Positions 6,111 to 13,651 of a stretch of DNA of 44,216 nt are shown here, piece after piece. The notes beneath the pieces are model-generated. The model did not search any database. It was not told the DNA's origin and was given only the letters and a program-made list of their open reading frames with translations. The stretch is from positions 1-44,216 of IMG/VR virus record IMGVR_UViG_3300050821_003291; one strand, 5' to 3'. Every line of letters starts with the position of its first letter. Position 1 is the first letter of the stretch. This DNA comes from a virus. The position numbers and the translations under genes are program-made.

Positions 6111-6322
6111 ACTACACTCCAGAGGAGAGACGCGCGCATCGGCGTCTCAGCCGCGCCGAAGGCAAACGCAGCGTTGAATGGGTTCACGGGGGGCTCAAGC
6201 ACCATAAGTACCGCAAGCTGGCGCAGGTCATCGACAGAGAGGCTGTCATGCCGGCCGCCCGGCTGTTCTCGGCCGGGGTCATCTCGCGGGCCGAGATGCT
6301 TGCGCGGATCACTCCCCGATGA
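6107..6322 (+). CDS. Small basic protein, 71 aa, unknown function
   Basis: GTG 6107 overlaps the previous TGA as GTGA, and its end overlaps the HTH gene (ATGA). It is rich in Arg and His (ERRAHRRLSRAEGKRSVEWV, then LKHHKYRKLAQVIDRE). No family is recognised. It may bind nucleic acid, judging only from charge. Confidence 0.65.
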   Translation: MNYTPEERRAHRRLSRAEGKRSVEWVHGGLKHHKYRKLAQVIDREAVMPAARLFSAGVISRAEMLARITPR

Positions 6323-6585
6323 AGCGTCTGCTCACGCGCCAGGAAGTCGCCGAGGCTCTCCACGTAACTCCCCGGTGGGTATCTGACCACGTCTCTTGCG
6401 GGTATAAGATTGGGCGTCGTATGCTCTATGCCGAGGCGGAAGTCGCCTTGATCATGGAGAGCATGCGATGCCGTATAAGCTCGTCGCACCCAGACCGGGG
6501 CGTGCGTGGACGACGTTCCGTGTTCGCGGGACGGAGAACGGCGTCTATCTTGACCGAAGCACTGGAACTAGCGACCGCAAGATAG
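6319..6585 (+). CDS. Excisionase/MerR-type HTH protein, up to 88 aa
   Basis: MKRLLTRQEVAEALHVTPRW, then VSDHVSCGYKIGRRMLYAEA is a winged-helix HTH_17/excisionase-type domain, as found next to phage integrases. The frame continues 118 bases into the integrase gene; the last ~39 residues look unlike a conserved domain. Its position directly before int supports a recombination directionality factor (inference). Confidence 0.8.
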   Translation: MKRLLTRQEVAEALHVTPRWVSDHVSCGYKIGRRMLYAEAEVALIMESMRCRISSSHPDRGVRGRRSVFAGRRTASILTEALELATAR

Positions 6586-7439
6586 CGCAGAGGAGACTTG
6601 TCGAATGGAAGATGGAAGCGCAGACAACTACCCCGCGAAAGGCACATTCGTCTACCTTCGCGGAGGCGGCGATTGCCTACATGCAGTCGGGAGGAGAGCG
6701 GAAATTCCTTGCCCCTTTACTGACGCACTTCGGCGAGGCACCGCTCGCAAGCATTGGTCAGTTGGAGATAGATGCTGCTGCGACGAGCCTATACCCGAAT
6801 GGGGCTTCAGCAACGCGCAACCGGCAGGTCTATACGCCAATCAGCGCGATCATCCGCCACGTCGGCCACACGATGGTCCTCAAGAGGCCCAAGGGGGCAC
6901 AGGGAACGCCAAGGACCGCATGGTTGCAGCCGGAAGAGGCAAAGCGCCTCTTAGGCGCAGCGGGGACCGTTGACGCCCGCCTGGGGGCGCTGTGCGCGTT
7001 CCTGCTCTACACGGGGTGCCGGCTGGGCGAGGGGCTTAAGCTAGAATGGAAGGACATCGACCTTGAGCGACAGCAAGCCCTCATCCTGCAAACCAAAAAC
7101 GGGAAGCCCAGATGGGTCCATCTTACCCCCGGACTCGTCGGAGTACTCGGGGCTCTGCCCCGCGACCGGACGCGTGTGTTCGGGCTGGGCTTCGGCAATC
7201 CACTCTACCGCCTACTGTCCAACGCTGTGCGAACATCTGGCGTCGATATCCCCGAAGGCGTGGCCTTCCATATTTTCCGACACACCTGGGGGACATGGAT
7301 GCGACAGTACGGCGGGCTCGACACGGTCGGACTGATGGCCACGGGAGCATGGCGCAGCCGCCATGCGGCCGAGGGCTACATGCACGCATCGACAACCGCA
7401 GAGGCCCGCAAGGCGGACCTTCTGCCAACATGGGAGTGA
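6468..7439 (+). CDS. int: Tyrosine-type site-specific integrase, 323 aa
   Basis: It integrates and excises the phage genome. The N-terminal part (residues 1-50) is the short arm-binding-type domain (FRVRGTENGVYLDRSTGTS), followed by a SAM-like core-binding domain (60-150). The catalytic domain shows R185 in TGCRLGEGLKLEW, K210 in QTKNGKPRWVHL, H268-x-x-R271 in HIFRHTWGTW, W295 in TGAWRSRH, and nucleophile Y304 in EGYMHAS. Trp in place of the second His is known in the family. All catalytic positions are present, so it should be active. Its presence marks the phage as temperate. Confidence 0.95.
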   Translation: MPYKLVAPRPGRAWTTFRVRGTENGVYLDRSTGTSDRKIAQRRLVEWKMEAQTTTPRKAHSSTFAEAAIAYMQSGGERKFLAPLLTHFGEAPLASIGQLEIDAAATSLYPNGASATRNRQVYTPISAIIRHVGHTMVLKRPKGAQGTPRTAWLQPEEAKRLLGAAGTVDARLGALCAFLLYTGCRLGEGLKLEWKDIDLERQQALILQTKNGKPRWVHLTPGLVGVLGALPRDRTRVFGLGFGNPLYRLLSNAVRTSGVDIPEGVAFHIFRHTWGTWMRQYGGLDTVGLMATGAWRSRHAAEGYMHASTTAEARKADLLPTWE

Positions 7440-7442
7440 GCG

Positions 7443-7688
7443 ATGAGCGCGGCCGAGGAACTTCACAATCGAGGCGTTAGGATTGAGGAGATGCGCGCCG
7501 AGAACAAGCGGCTACGCGCTGTGCTGGAAAAGGCGGAAGAATATGTCTTGGGTTATGGTCCTACCTACCCTCTACAGATAGAGATTGCCGACGCTCTACG
7601 GGGTGAAGGAGCTTGGGAGAAAGAAAATCAGTCCCCGCCAGCATGGGTGTTAGACCGTGCAAAATCCGTGCACGAAGTATCTAAGTAA
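7443..7688 (+). CDS. Small coiled-coil protein at the end of the early operon, 81 aa
   Basis: ATG 7443 lies after GGGAG at the integrase stop. Residues 12-35 form a leucine/charged coiled coil (RIEEMRAENKRLRAVLEKAE), followed by a segment with PLQIEIADALRG. Similar small proteins are frequent in phages, without known function. It is the last gene before the intrinsic terminator. Confidence 0.7.
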   Translation: MSAAEELHNRGVRIEEMRAENKRLRAVLEKAEEYVLGYGPTYPLQIEIADALRGEGAWEKENQSPPAWVLDRAKSVHEVSK

Positions 7689-7871
7689 TTGATATTATTG
7701 GAACTGATCTTCCCTTGCCATGGGCAAGCCCAGAGGGGCGATCCTCTGGGCCTTTTCTTATTCAGTCAATAAAATCAACGTGGATAGCCTTCTGGGCGCG
7801 TCATGGAGACCGGCCCATCAGTGCGAACAGGCGCGGAACGCGGGGCATCAACCCGTGCAAAATCGGTGCAC
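7655..7871 (+). repeat. Two 19-bp near-identical direct repeats flanking the convergence point
   Basis: CCGTGCAAAATCCGTGCAC at 7655-7673 and CCGTGCAAAATCGGTGCAC at 7853-7871 differ by one base. Each itself contains two GTGCA units. They lie within 450 bases of the integrase 3' end, one in the 3' part of the coding frame on each side of the terminator. They could be integrase arm-type sites near attP (inference). Confidence 0.55.
7728..7760 (+). terminator. Rho-independent terminator of the early operon
   Basis: GCCCAGAGG pairs exactly with CCTCTGGGC (9 bp) around a six-base loop, followed by CTTTTCTTATT. It lies 39 bases after the last rightward gene, between convergent operons. The U-tract is on the plus strand only. 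Confidence 0.85.
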
Positions 7872-8416
7872 CGCTGCGCCTGCGACTGTTCCATCGCCTT
7901 GTAGAAGGCGTCCCTCTCGGGGACCGGTGTGAGTTCAATCCCCAGCGCCTCTCGCTCTTCATCCAAGGACTTGGCTTTCCAGTATTTGTCCATATCCTTG
8001 CTGCGTGCGGTCGATCCTCCATTAGCGGCCAGCTTGGCATAGCCCGCGATGTCGTCCCAATGGTCGAGCTCGCCGGCTTTCCCTGACAAAATTCTGGAAA
8101 TCTTCAAGACAATCATGTCGATAGCCTCTCTCTGGACGGCACTGAGGGAGGACCATCCAAGCTCGTCCCTTAATGTTTCCTTCAGGAGCTGCGCCACTCG
8201 GGCATTGTCGGTAAACTTTCCGTGGGTTTCATTGCGCTCTTCAATAAGCTCTTCAGTGGTCATTGGCGGCTCTCCTTCACCTTTCCATTCCATCATGCAA
8301 CTGTAAAAGCCGTGGTGCGTACCCTCTAATCCGGGGACCACGATGACCCAGCCCTCTCTCTCCATGCGAGGCACGTCAACGTGCCGCACATATCTGAAGC
8401 ATCTCTCCTCCTTCAC
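7775..8416 (-). CDS. DUF6378-domain protein with an N-terminal extension, 213 aa
   Basis: The start is GTG 8416, overlapping the upstream stop as GTGA. Residues 1-50 (EERCFRYVRHVDVPRMEREG, then VVPGLEGTHHGFYSCMMEW) look like a separate small domain. From the internal Met at 8263 the sequence follows DUF6378 phage proteins: TTEELIEERNETHGKFTDNA, AIDMIVLKISRILSGK, then HWDDIAGYAKLA. Their biochemical role is unknown. ATG 8263 has its own GGAG, so a shorter second product is likely. It is the last gene of the leftward block. Confidence 0.8.
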   Translation of the reverse strand: MKEERCFRYVRHVDVPRMEREGWVIVVPGLEGTHHGFYSCMMEWKGEGEPPMTTEELIEERNETHGKFTDNARVAQLLKETLRDELGWSSLSAVQREAIDMIVLKISRILSGKAGELDHWDDIAGYAKLAANGGSTARSKDMDKYWKAKSLDEEREALGIELTPVPERDAFYKAMEQSQAQRCTDFARVDAPRSAPVRTDGPVSMTRPEGYPR

Positions 8417-8661
8417 GGTTTCTTGCTCTCCTTTGGTTCCACGTATTTCATCAGCGTCTCGTTCAGGAAGGTTCCCGCACACACTTCGGTGTCTCTGTCG
8501 TCGAACCAGACGCACTTCGTCTTCTCGGGGCCGCGCTCCTCCTCGGTCATAGGCGGGCCGCCACTGCGGAGCACCCACACGCGCGCAGGCTTCTTGCGCG
8601 GAGACGCAGTTGCGCGAGCCTCACGAGCGTCGGAGATCGAAGCAATCTTGAGATTGGACAT
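8413..8661 (-). CDS. YodC/DUF2158-like small protein, 82 aa
   Basis: The core VWVLRSGGPPMTEEERG, then TKCVWFDDRDTEVCAGTF and LMKYVEP matches the DUF2158 pattern (L-x-SGGP-x-MT ... VWF ... F). It is preceded by a ~25-residue Ala/Arg-rich N-terminus. Function of the family is not established. ATG 8661 starts four bases after the phosphoesterase stop, and its end overlaps the next GTG. Confidence 0.78.
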   Translation of the reverse strand: MSNLKIASISDAREARATASPRKKPARVWVLRSGGPPMTEEERGPEKTKCVWFDDRDTEVCAGTFLNETLMKYVEPKESKKP

Positions 8662-8664
8662 GGC

Positions 8665-9555
8665 TCACCGTGTGCGACGGGGCTGCGATACCGGCCCATG
8701 GTGCGACCATCGCCGGGACGCATCGCAGTAGGCGCGGTTGAAGTACCGCAGCATCTTAGGGTCGAAGCCGAGGATCGCCCCAGTGCGCGGGTCTTGCTCC
8801 AGCGTGATGATCAAACCACCCACGTGCGCCTCCAGGCTCTTCTTGCGCATGAATGGCGTCTGGTCTTGGGCGCAGCCGGTCTGAGCGTACCAGACATTGC
8901 GGACATTGCCGGCGTCGATCTTGTGATAGTGGCCGTAGAGCGCGACTGCCGGTTTCTCGCCGCCCTCATAGCTCTCGATGATCTTCTGGGGGCGGTAGCT
9001 CAGCGCATAGGCAGAGCCGCCGCCGGGGTGAACAACTGCGAGGATGGCGCTCTTGCGGGTATTGGCGTTGACCAAGCGGACGTGGGCCTCCATGTAGCCG
9101 AGGTCGGTCCAGTTGTGCCCCGCGGCGCGCATGATGTGCTGGGCGTAGCGGCCGATGTCGACCCCCTCACGCTGTGCGTACCAGCCTTCGTGATCGTCGC
9201 CAGCGACGGCGTAGATGGGGAGCTTGGTTTTCGGATGACGCCGCGCGAGCAGGGAGCATTGCGCGTCCATGCCGACGACTTCGAGGTCGTACTTATTGAA
9301 CTTCGCCTCGCCGTCGATCCAGTTGCCCGTATCGAAGATGGCCTGGGCCTTGGCTCGTTCAGCGCGGCGGATGAGGTCTTCGCGCACATCCCAGCGGGTA
9401 TATTTCGAGGCTGCATGGAGATCGCCGAAGGCACCGAACACGAAGGTGTTGTCGGGACGCGACGTGAGCGTTACGGCCGGCCCTTCTAGGTAGCCCAGCA
9501 TCGGCGGCCCGAAGATTTCATCCTCGGCGATTTTCTTGACTGCGGCCTTGGTCAA
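8665..9555 (-). CDS. Calcineurin-like metallophosphoesterase, 296 aa
   Basis: It is a two-metal phosphoesterase. Motifs in order: D45-x-H47 in GAFGDLHAA, GNWID with N78 and D81, GDDHE near 119-123 (the GNHE position), H176 in AVVHPGGG, and GHYH at 208-211. Family members hydrolyse phosphodi- or monoesters in nucleic acids, nucleotides or signalling molecules; the substrate cannot be read from sequence. The start is TTG 9555, overlapping the upstream stop. It lies directly after lysis-type genes, an odd place for a DNA metabolism enzyme, so processing of DNA ends or removal of nucleotide signals are both open. Confidence 0.88.
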   Translation of the reverse strand: MTKAAVKKIAEDEIFGPPMLGYLEGPAVTLTSRPDNTFVFGAFGDLHAASKYTRWDVREDLIRRAERAKAQAIFDTGNWIDGEAKFNKYDLEVVGMDAQCSLLARRHPKTKLPIYAVAGDDHEGWYAQREGVDIGRYAQHIMRAAGHNWTDLGYMEAHVRLVNANTRKSAILAVVHPGGGSAYALSYRPQKIIESYEGGEKPAVALYGHYHKIDAGNVRNVWYAQTGCAQDQTPFMRKKSLEAHVGGLIITLEQDPRTGAILGFDPKMLRYFNRAYCDASRRWSHHGPVSQPRRTR

Positions 9556-9785
9556 TCGTCTCTCCTAACTCCCGCCAGATGGAGGAGCAGATCATCGATC
9601 TTTCTCTCCAGGCGTTGGAGGTGCTCGCCAACGTCGCTTTCCAGCTTGTCGAGCCGCCGGTTGTGCGACAAAAGCTGCGCTCTCGTGCCACTGACGAAGC
9701 TGAAAATGGCGTACACGACGCCTCCAATGGTCACGAGTACAGTCGATACCCAGCCGGCCGCAGGGAGGTCGGCGTCCATCGGCAT
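9552..9785 (-). CDS. Membrane-anchored coiled-coil protein, holin- or spanin-like, 77 aa
   Basis: There is one transmembrane segment at about 10-32 (GWVSTVLVTIGGVVYAIFSF), then a C-terminal coiled coil (HNRRLDKLESDVGEHLQRLE). N-terminal membrane anchor plus coiled coil is common for small lysis-cassette or accessory proteins. ATG 9785 is chosen; a Met two codons later is possible. It follows endolysin and two other small genes. Confidence 0.72.
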   Translation of the reverse strand: MPMDADLPAAGWVSTVLVTIGGVVYAIFSFVSGTRAQLLSHNRRLDKLESDVGEHLQRLERKIDDLLLHLAGVRRDD

Positions 9786-9793
9786 GTCAGTCT

Positions 9794-9973
9794 TCAATGC
9801 TTCTTCGCGTTGGCGGCGTTGCCGACATTGAGCGCCGGGAGATCGATTAGGATGGTGCGGACGATGTACCACCACGAGCCTGGAGTCCCCTGCGGTAGAA
9901 CAGCGGCAGCGGCGGCAGCGGCCGTGATATAGACGGGGATGGCGGTGAGGATTGCAGCCGAAGTAATGTCCAT
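9794..9973 (-). CDS. Small hydrophobic membrane protein, holin candidate, 59 aa
   Basis: ATG 9973 follows GGAGAACCCAA. Two hydrophobic stretches are visible: SAAILTAIPVYITAAAAAAA (residues 5-24) and WWYIVRTILIDLPAL (34-48), with a basic C-terminus KKH. Size and position just after the endolysin suit a holin, but no known holin family is recognised. Confidence 0.68.
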   Translation of the reverse strand: MDITSAAILTAIPVYITAAAAAAAVLPQGTPGSWWYIVRTILIDLPALNVGNAANAKKH

Positions 9974-9985
9974 TTGGGTTCTCCT

Positions 9986-10114
9986 TCAGGTGACGACGAC
10001 CTGCTTGCGAATGGCGTAGACCGGCTGGCCGTCCTGCTCTCCGGTCTGGACCCTGTGTGCGAGAACGCGACGCTGACGTTGCCGCCAGCGCCTCAGAGTT
10101 CCCTGCTCACGCAT
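9986..10114 (-). CDS. Very small basic protein, 42 aa
   Basis: The frame from ATG 10114 to TGA 9986 encodes a strongly basic peptide (RRWRQRQRRVLAHRVQTGEQ, then PVYAIRKQVVVT). The end is close to the next Shine-Dalgarno. No strong Shine-Dalgarno lies before the ATG. It resembles tiny lysis-region proteins in related phages by composition only. Confidence 0.5.
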   Translation of the reverse strand: MREQGTLRRWRQRQRRVLAHRVQTGEQDGQPVYAIRKQVVVT

Positions 10115-10158
10115 AAAATTACGTCTCACGCACCTTGGGGAAAACGACCTGAGGCCCC

Positions 10159-10914
10159 TCACGACGCAGCCTTCGGTGCCTGCAACTGCTTGAGGATTTC
10201 AGCGACGAAATCTTCGAGAGTGCCGGGGAAAGCGGGCGGGGTGGCTGGCGTATTCGGCGCTGGCGCATGGGTAAGCGCCGCTTTGAGGACGCCAGCAGCG
10301 AGACCGGCGAACGCCGCTTCCAGGCTGGGGGCAAAGGCCTGCGCAATGGCAAGGATGATAGCGACGGTGGCGGGGTCCAAGGTGGCACCTGTGGGGGTTG
10401 CGGGCAGGGGAGAGGGAGCCTGGACTGGCTGAGGGGCAGGCACGGCTGGCGCTGGGGCGGTGGTGACGGCGGGGTACAGCTCCTCGGCGAAGGCTATCGC
10501 CCGCGCGATCTCGGCTGGGGAGTTGGCCGGAACCTCGTAAGCCTCGACAAAAATCGGGATGAAGCTGGCGTAGGTGATCCCCGCCTGCCGGATTGCCGCC
10601 CAAACCTTCGGATACGAGTTCGCGCTCTCCGTCAGGACGAAACCAAGCTGGGTGTCTAAGCTGGCGACCGGGAGGGACTTTGCCTGCGCGTAGGCTTTAA
10701 GTTTTTCTTGCCTGTCGCCGTTCCACGACGCGATCCCATAGGCCCCGCTGGGGTTGAGTGCGCCGGGGGTCTCGGTCGATTGTGCCCCCTGCGAGCCGGT
10801 ATTTAGCTTGCTTTCCCCTGCATACAGAACGGCGACGATGCCCACTGCGACATCTTTTGAAATGCCCTTGGAGAGGTAGAAGGCTACGGCGCTAAGCGCG
10901 ACCTGCGGGACCAT
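10159..10914 (-). CDS. Endolysin with phage-tail lysozyme-type domain, 251 aa
   Basis: It cleaves peptidoglycan for lysis. Residues 5-145 match the phage tail lysozyme-like fold: VAFYLSKGISKDVAVGIVAV, LYAGESKLNTGSQG with probable catalytic E34, SGAYGIASWNGDRQEKLKAY, and a C-terminal helix AEIARAIAFAEELY. A Pro/Ala linker (150-180) and a hydrophobic/amphipathic helical tail (ATVAIILAIAQAFAPSLEAA) follow and may target membrane or outer envelope. Start ATG 10914 has AGGAG six bases upstream. It opens the lysis cassette, behind its own promoter-like region. Confidence 0.85.
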   Translation of the reverse strand: MVPQVALSAVAFYLSKGISKDVAVGIVAVLYAGESKLNTGSQGAQSTETPGALNPSGAYGIASWNGDRQEKLKAYAQAKSLPVASLDTQLGFVLTESANSYPKVWAAIRQAGITYASFIPIFVEAYEVPANSPAEIARAIAFAEELYPAVTTAPAPAVPAPQPVQAPSPLPATPTGATLDPATVAIILAIAQAFAPSLEAAFAGLAAGVLKAALTHAPAPNTPATPPAFPGTLEDFVAEILKQLQAPKAAS

Positions 10915-10989
10915 GATTTCTCCTAGCGGTGCTCTACAAGCTATAGCACGGCATCACATGCACCGCGCTGTGGAAATGTAGGGGATAAG
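10915..10989 (-). promoter_or_regulatory. Putative promoter region of the lysis cassette
   Basis: On the minus strand this short gap holds GTGCATGTGATGC (10951-10963), followed by an extended -10-like TGCTATAGC, then the AGGAG of the endolysin gene. The GTGCATGTGATGC element recurs at 38775-38788, and in both places TTATCC lies 18-19 bases before it. Confidence 0.55.
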
Positions 10990-12165
10990 TTACAGCTCTG
11001 CGTTGGCCGCCCAATGAGCCAGCGCATAATCCGCAGCAACGGCAGTCACGCCATTGAGCGCGAGACAAAATCCAGTCTGTGCTGTGGTCTTTGGGCTTGC
11101 GGAGACGGCGGTCGCGCTAACCGAAAGGTAGGCCATGGCTGTCGCGCCAGTCGCGGCATTGTACACCGTGATCGATGTCGGGGTCTGAATCATTCTGGAC
11201 GGGAACGTTATCCAGGCGGATGCGTAGCTGGTCGTCGCGCCCGCGTTCCATGCGGCCGCAGTCGCCGTTTGGCTGGCGCTGGCAGGGGCGACCCCATCCG
11301 GATAGCTATTGCAGTAATAGCGAGAGCAAAGGAAATTCTCTTCGGCATAAGGGCGCAGCTCAAATGCTGAGGCTGATGACCCAACTTCAAATTGTGCGAG
11401 TTCAAATTGAAGGAACTGGCTGGCCCCCAGCGCGTACCCGTCCGCCAAACGAACCTCAATGCCATGGGCTGCCGAGGGAGGCAGCGTGACCTGCACGCTA
11501 TATTTGGTCGCCGTAGTGGTGATGTTAAGCGTCCCGCTGGCGAACTGAGTAGACATGCCAAAGTTGTTTGTTGAGCTAGCGTAATAAACTCCCCAAGGCA
11601 GCGATGACCCGGCCATGACCGAACACCGCGCATAAAAAGATAGTGTCATAGTTTTACCCACATACGGCGCGGCACTCGCCGCCTCGATGCGCTGCAAAAA
11701 TGACAACGAGGTGCCGGATGGCGATAACATTTGCGCCATATACGGCGAGACTTGCCCAGGAGCAATTTGCTGCGTGGTCACGGTGCCGCCACTGGCATTG
11801 GTCAGCCATCGGTCGCACACATATCCACTGACAACGCTCGTTGTGGAAACTCCAGCATTGCGCCGGTCAAAAGCAAAGCCGGGATTGATAAACAGATTAC
11901 GCCAGGACGCCACGGGGTTCGCGAGGGCATAGCCAAGGGTCATTGCGTCTTGCGGATTGACGGGGTTTGCCGTATTGTTGATGGCTGAGTTACCCATGTT
12001 GAGCGGCGAGACCATAGCCGCTGACCCGTTGATGTTGATGCTTTGGGTAAGGGCTGTGGAGATATCCGTTATCAGTGTGTTGAAGGCGTTGGGATCAATG
12101 GTGTTGCCGGCGACGGCAGTGGTCCCTGTCGGCTGCGTGTAGACGCCTCCGCTATTTCTCGGCAT
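10990..12165 (-). CDS. Tail fibre protein, 391 aa
   Basis: The N-terminal pattern (NSGGVYTQPTGTTAVAGNTI, then NTLITDISTALTQSININGS, then SPLNMGNSAI and NPVNPQDAMTLGYA) is the baseplate/tail-proximal segment shared by many phage fibres. Residues about 85-280 form a beta-sandwich, carbohydrate-binding-like region (FINPGFAFDRRNAG, MTLSFYARCSV, QFELAQFEVGSSAS). The C-terminus is beta-rich and probably contacts the host receptor. It lies just before the lysis genes. Confidence 0.82.
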   Translation of the reverse strand: MPRNSGGVYTQPTGTTAVAGNTIDPNAFNTLITDISTALTQSININGSAAMVSPLNMGNSAINNTANPVNPQDAMTLGYALANPVASWRNLFINPGFAFDRRNAGVSTTSVVSGYVCDRWLTNASGGTVTTQQIAPGQVSPYMAQMLSPSGTSLSFLQRIEAASAAPYVGKTMTLSFYARCSVMAGSSLPWGVYYASSTNNFGMSTQFASGTLNITTTATKYSVQVTLPPSAAHGIEVRLADGYALGASQFLQFELAQFEVGSSASAFELRPYAEENFLCSRYYCNSYPDGVAPASASQTATAAAWNAGATTSYASAWITFPSRMIQTPTSITVYNAATGATAMAYLSVSATAVSASPKTTAQTGFCLALNGVTAVAADYALAHWAANAEL

Positions 12166-12175
12166 GGTGGTGTCC

Positions 12176-13651
12176 TTATTGGAATGGAAGCTGTTGCTGG
12201 AACCGTGGGCCAGCAGAGGCTGCGAGAGCCGATCCTAACTTGCGGGCGGCGATCTGCGCTGGCCCGACATCGATGGGAGCGCTAGACGCGCCAGAAGCGA
12301 CCGCGTCCCGGAATGCGGGGGACGCCATACGGACACTCTCTGCCGCAGAGTTCATGCCCCTCTTGGCCAGCGCCGTATTGAGGGCGTGCGTAGCCACGCC
12401 AAGCCCAGCCGCCCCGAGACCCACGCCCACGGTTTCAGGGGTAAGGCCGTGTTGCAGGGCCTCGATGAGAGCGACCGGCACCGCCGTCGATAGTCCGACG
12501 CCTGTATGCCCACCCATCGCCCCGATCGAGGAGAGGAGCTTGCGGCCCGCGCTGGGGTGCGCTACATCGCCAATCTGATCGAGCGTGTCCTGAGAGAAGC
12601 CCTGCGTTAATCGCGGGTTTTCAAGTAGACTTTGGGCTCGCTTGGCAATGAGTTGGGGGGAATTGTCGACAAGATTGGTTGCGGCTCGTCCAACAGCTTT
12701 ATCGGTTGCCCCGGTGATAGTATCTGAACCTTTTCTTGCTTGCCAATTTCCTCGGGCATTAGCGGCGTCGGAGGCGAAAGAAGCCCAATCCGGATCAGCG
12801 GCAGCTTTAGCTGCGACCAGAGCATCAATGTTTTGTTTACCCAGTCGCGCCGCTGTCGCCTCGCTAGATAGAGGGTCGTTCCGGATGATCGCGTTGAGGT
12901 TTTGGCGAGCGCTTTCGAGGCCGCCGGCAGTGACACCTGTTGCCCCTGGAGGGGGATTGGTGAGAGCGGAGAACTGCTTTGCCGTCTGAGTGCCGTCGAG
13001 CCACTTGGACCCGAGCTGACTGAGGGTGTCTTGGCCAAGTTTTTGCCCCTCCGCTAGCGGCATGGACGCGGGGTTGTTCTGTAGGGCATCATATTGGCTA
13101 TTTGTGGTCGAACGCAAGGACGCCGACGAAGGAACATTCACCCCGCGGTTGAGCATGGCATCCGCCAGCTTCCCACCCGCGCTGGTGAGCGCCGTCGCGC
13201 CCAGTTCCCCGCCGGCCCCTGCTGCGCCGCCGACGAGCGCCGGAACAGTAGGGTTTTGGCCGTTGAGCGCGGCTGAGCCGCCATTAAGAGCCGCTCCGGT
13301 CGCGCCCATGCCCGCCATCCGGCCGACGAGCCCTGCGGGTGCCAGCGCCTCCCCCGCGGCCATGTAAGGGACCGCCCCGCCGGTCGCGTTTGCGATGCCA
13401 GAAATGTAGGGGTGCTGCTTGGCGTACGCATCCCGGTCAGCCTGAATTTGCTGTCCGCCGGGCATCCATCCTTGCGGCAAATGATTGCTGACCCAGCCCT
13501 CCGCGGCTGGCAGATTGCCCATCATCGCGCCGTTCAGGATTTCGGTCGTCGGTCCCCAGTGCGAGGCGTCCCCCTGCGGGCCAGCCTGCGCCGGCATCTC
13601 GTCGGTAGGGACGCCCGCTGGCATCTCATCAGTGGGGACGAGATTAGCCAT
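12176..13651 (-). CDS. Internal virion/ejection protein, 491 aa
   Basis: The protein is Ala/Gly-rich and mostly helical, with hydrophobic stretches around residues 90-165 and 375-425 (GLSTAVPVALIEALQHGLTP). The N-terminus repeats VPTDEMPAG twice. Proteins of this type, coded between the large transglycosylase protein and fibre in podovirus-like phages, are ejected to form a DNA channel across the envelope (established for P22/T7 analogues; assignment here by position and composition). The start overlaps the previous stop (TAATG). Confidence 0.7.
   Translation of the reverse strand: MANLVPTDEMPAGVPTDEMPAQAGPQGDASHWGPTTEILNGAMMGNLPAAEGWVSNHLPQGWMPGGQQIQADRDAYAKQHPYISGIANATGGAVPYMAAGEALAPAGLVGRMAGMGATGAALNGGSAALNGQNPTVPALVGGAAGAGGELGATALTSAGGKLADAMLNRGVNVPSSASLRSTTNSQYDALQNNPASMPLAEGQKLGQDTLSQLGSKWLDGTQTAKQFSALTNPPPGATGVTAGGLESARQNLNAIIRNDPLSSEATAARLGKQNIDALVAAKAAADPDWASFASDAANARGNWQARKGSDTITGATDKAVGRAATNLVDNSPQLIAKRAQSLLENPRLTQGFSQDTLDQIGDVAHPSAGRKLLSSIGAMGGHTGVGLSTAVPVALIEALQHGLTPETVGVGLGAAGLGVATHALNTALAKRGMNSAAESVRMASPAFRDAVASGASSAPIDVGPAQIAARKLGSALAASAGPRFQQQLPFQ

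Noticed and set aside
8698-9489. 263-codon plus-strand frame
   Set aside because: Antisense of the metallophosphoesterase, whose motifs are complete; the plus frame has no recognisable pattern.
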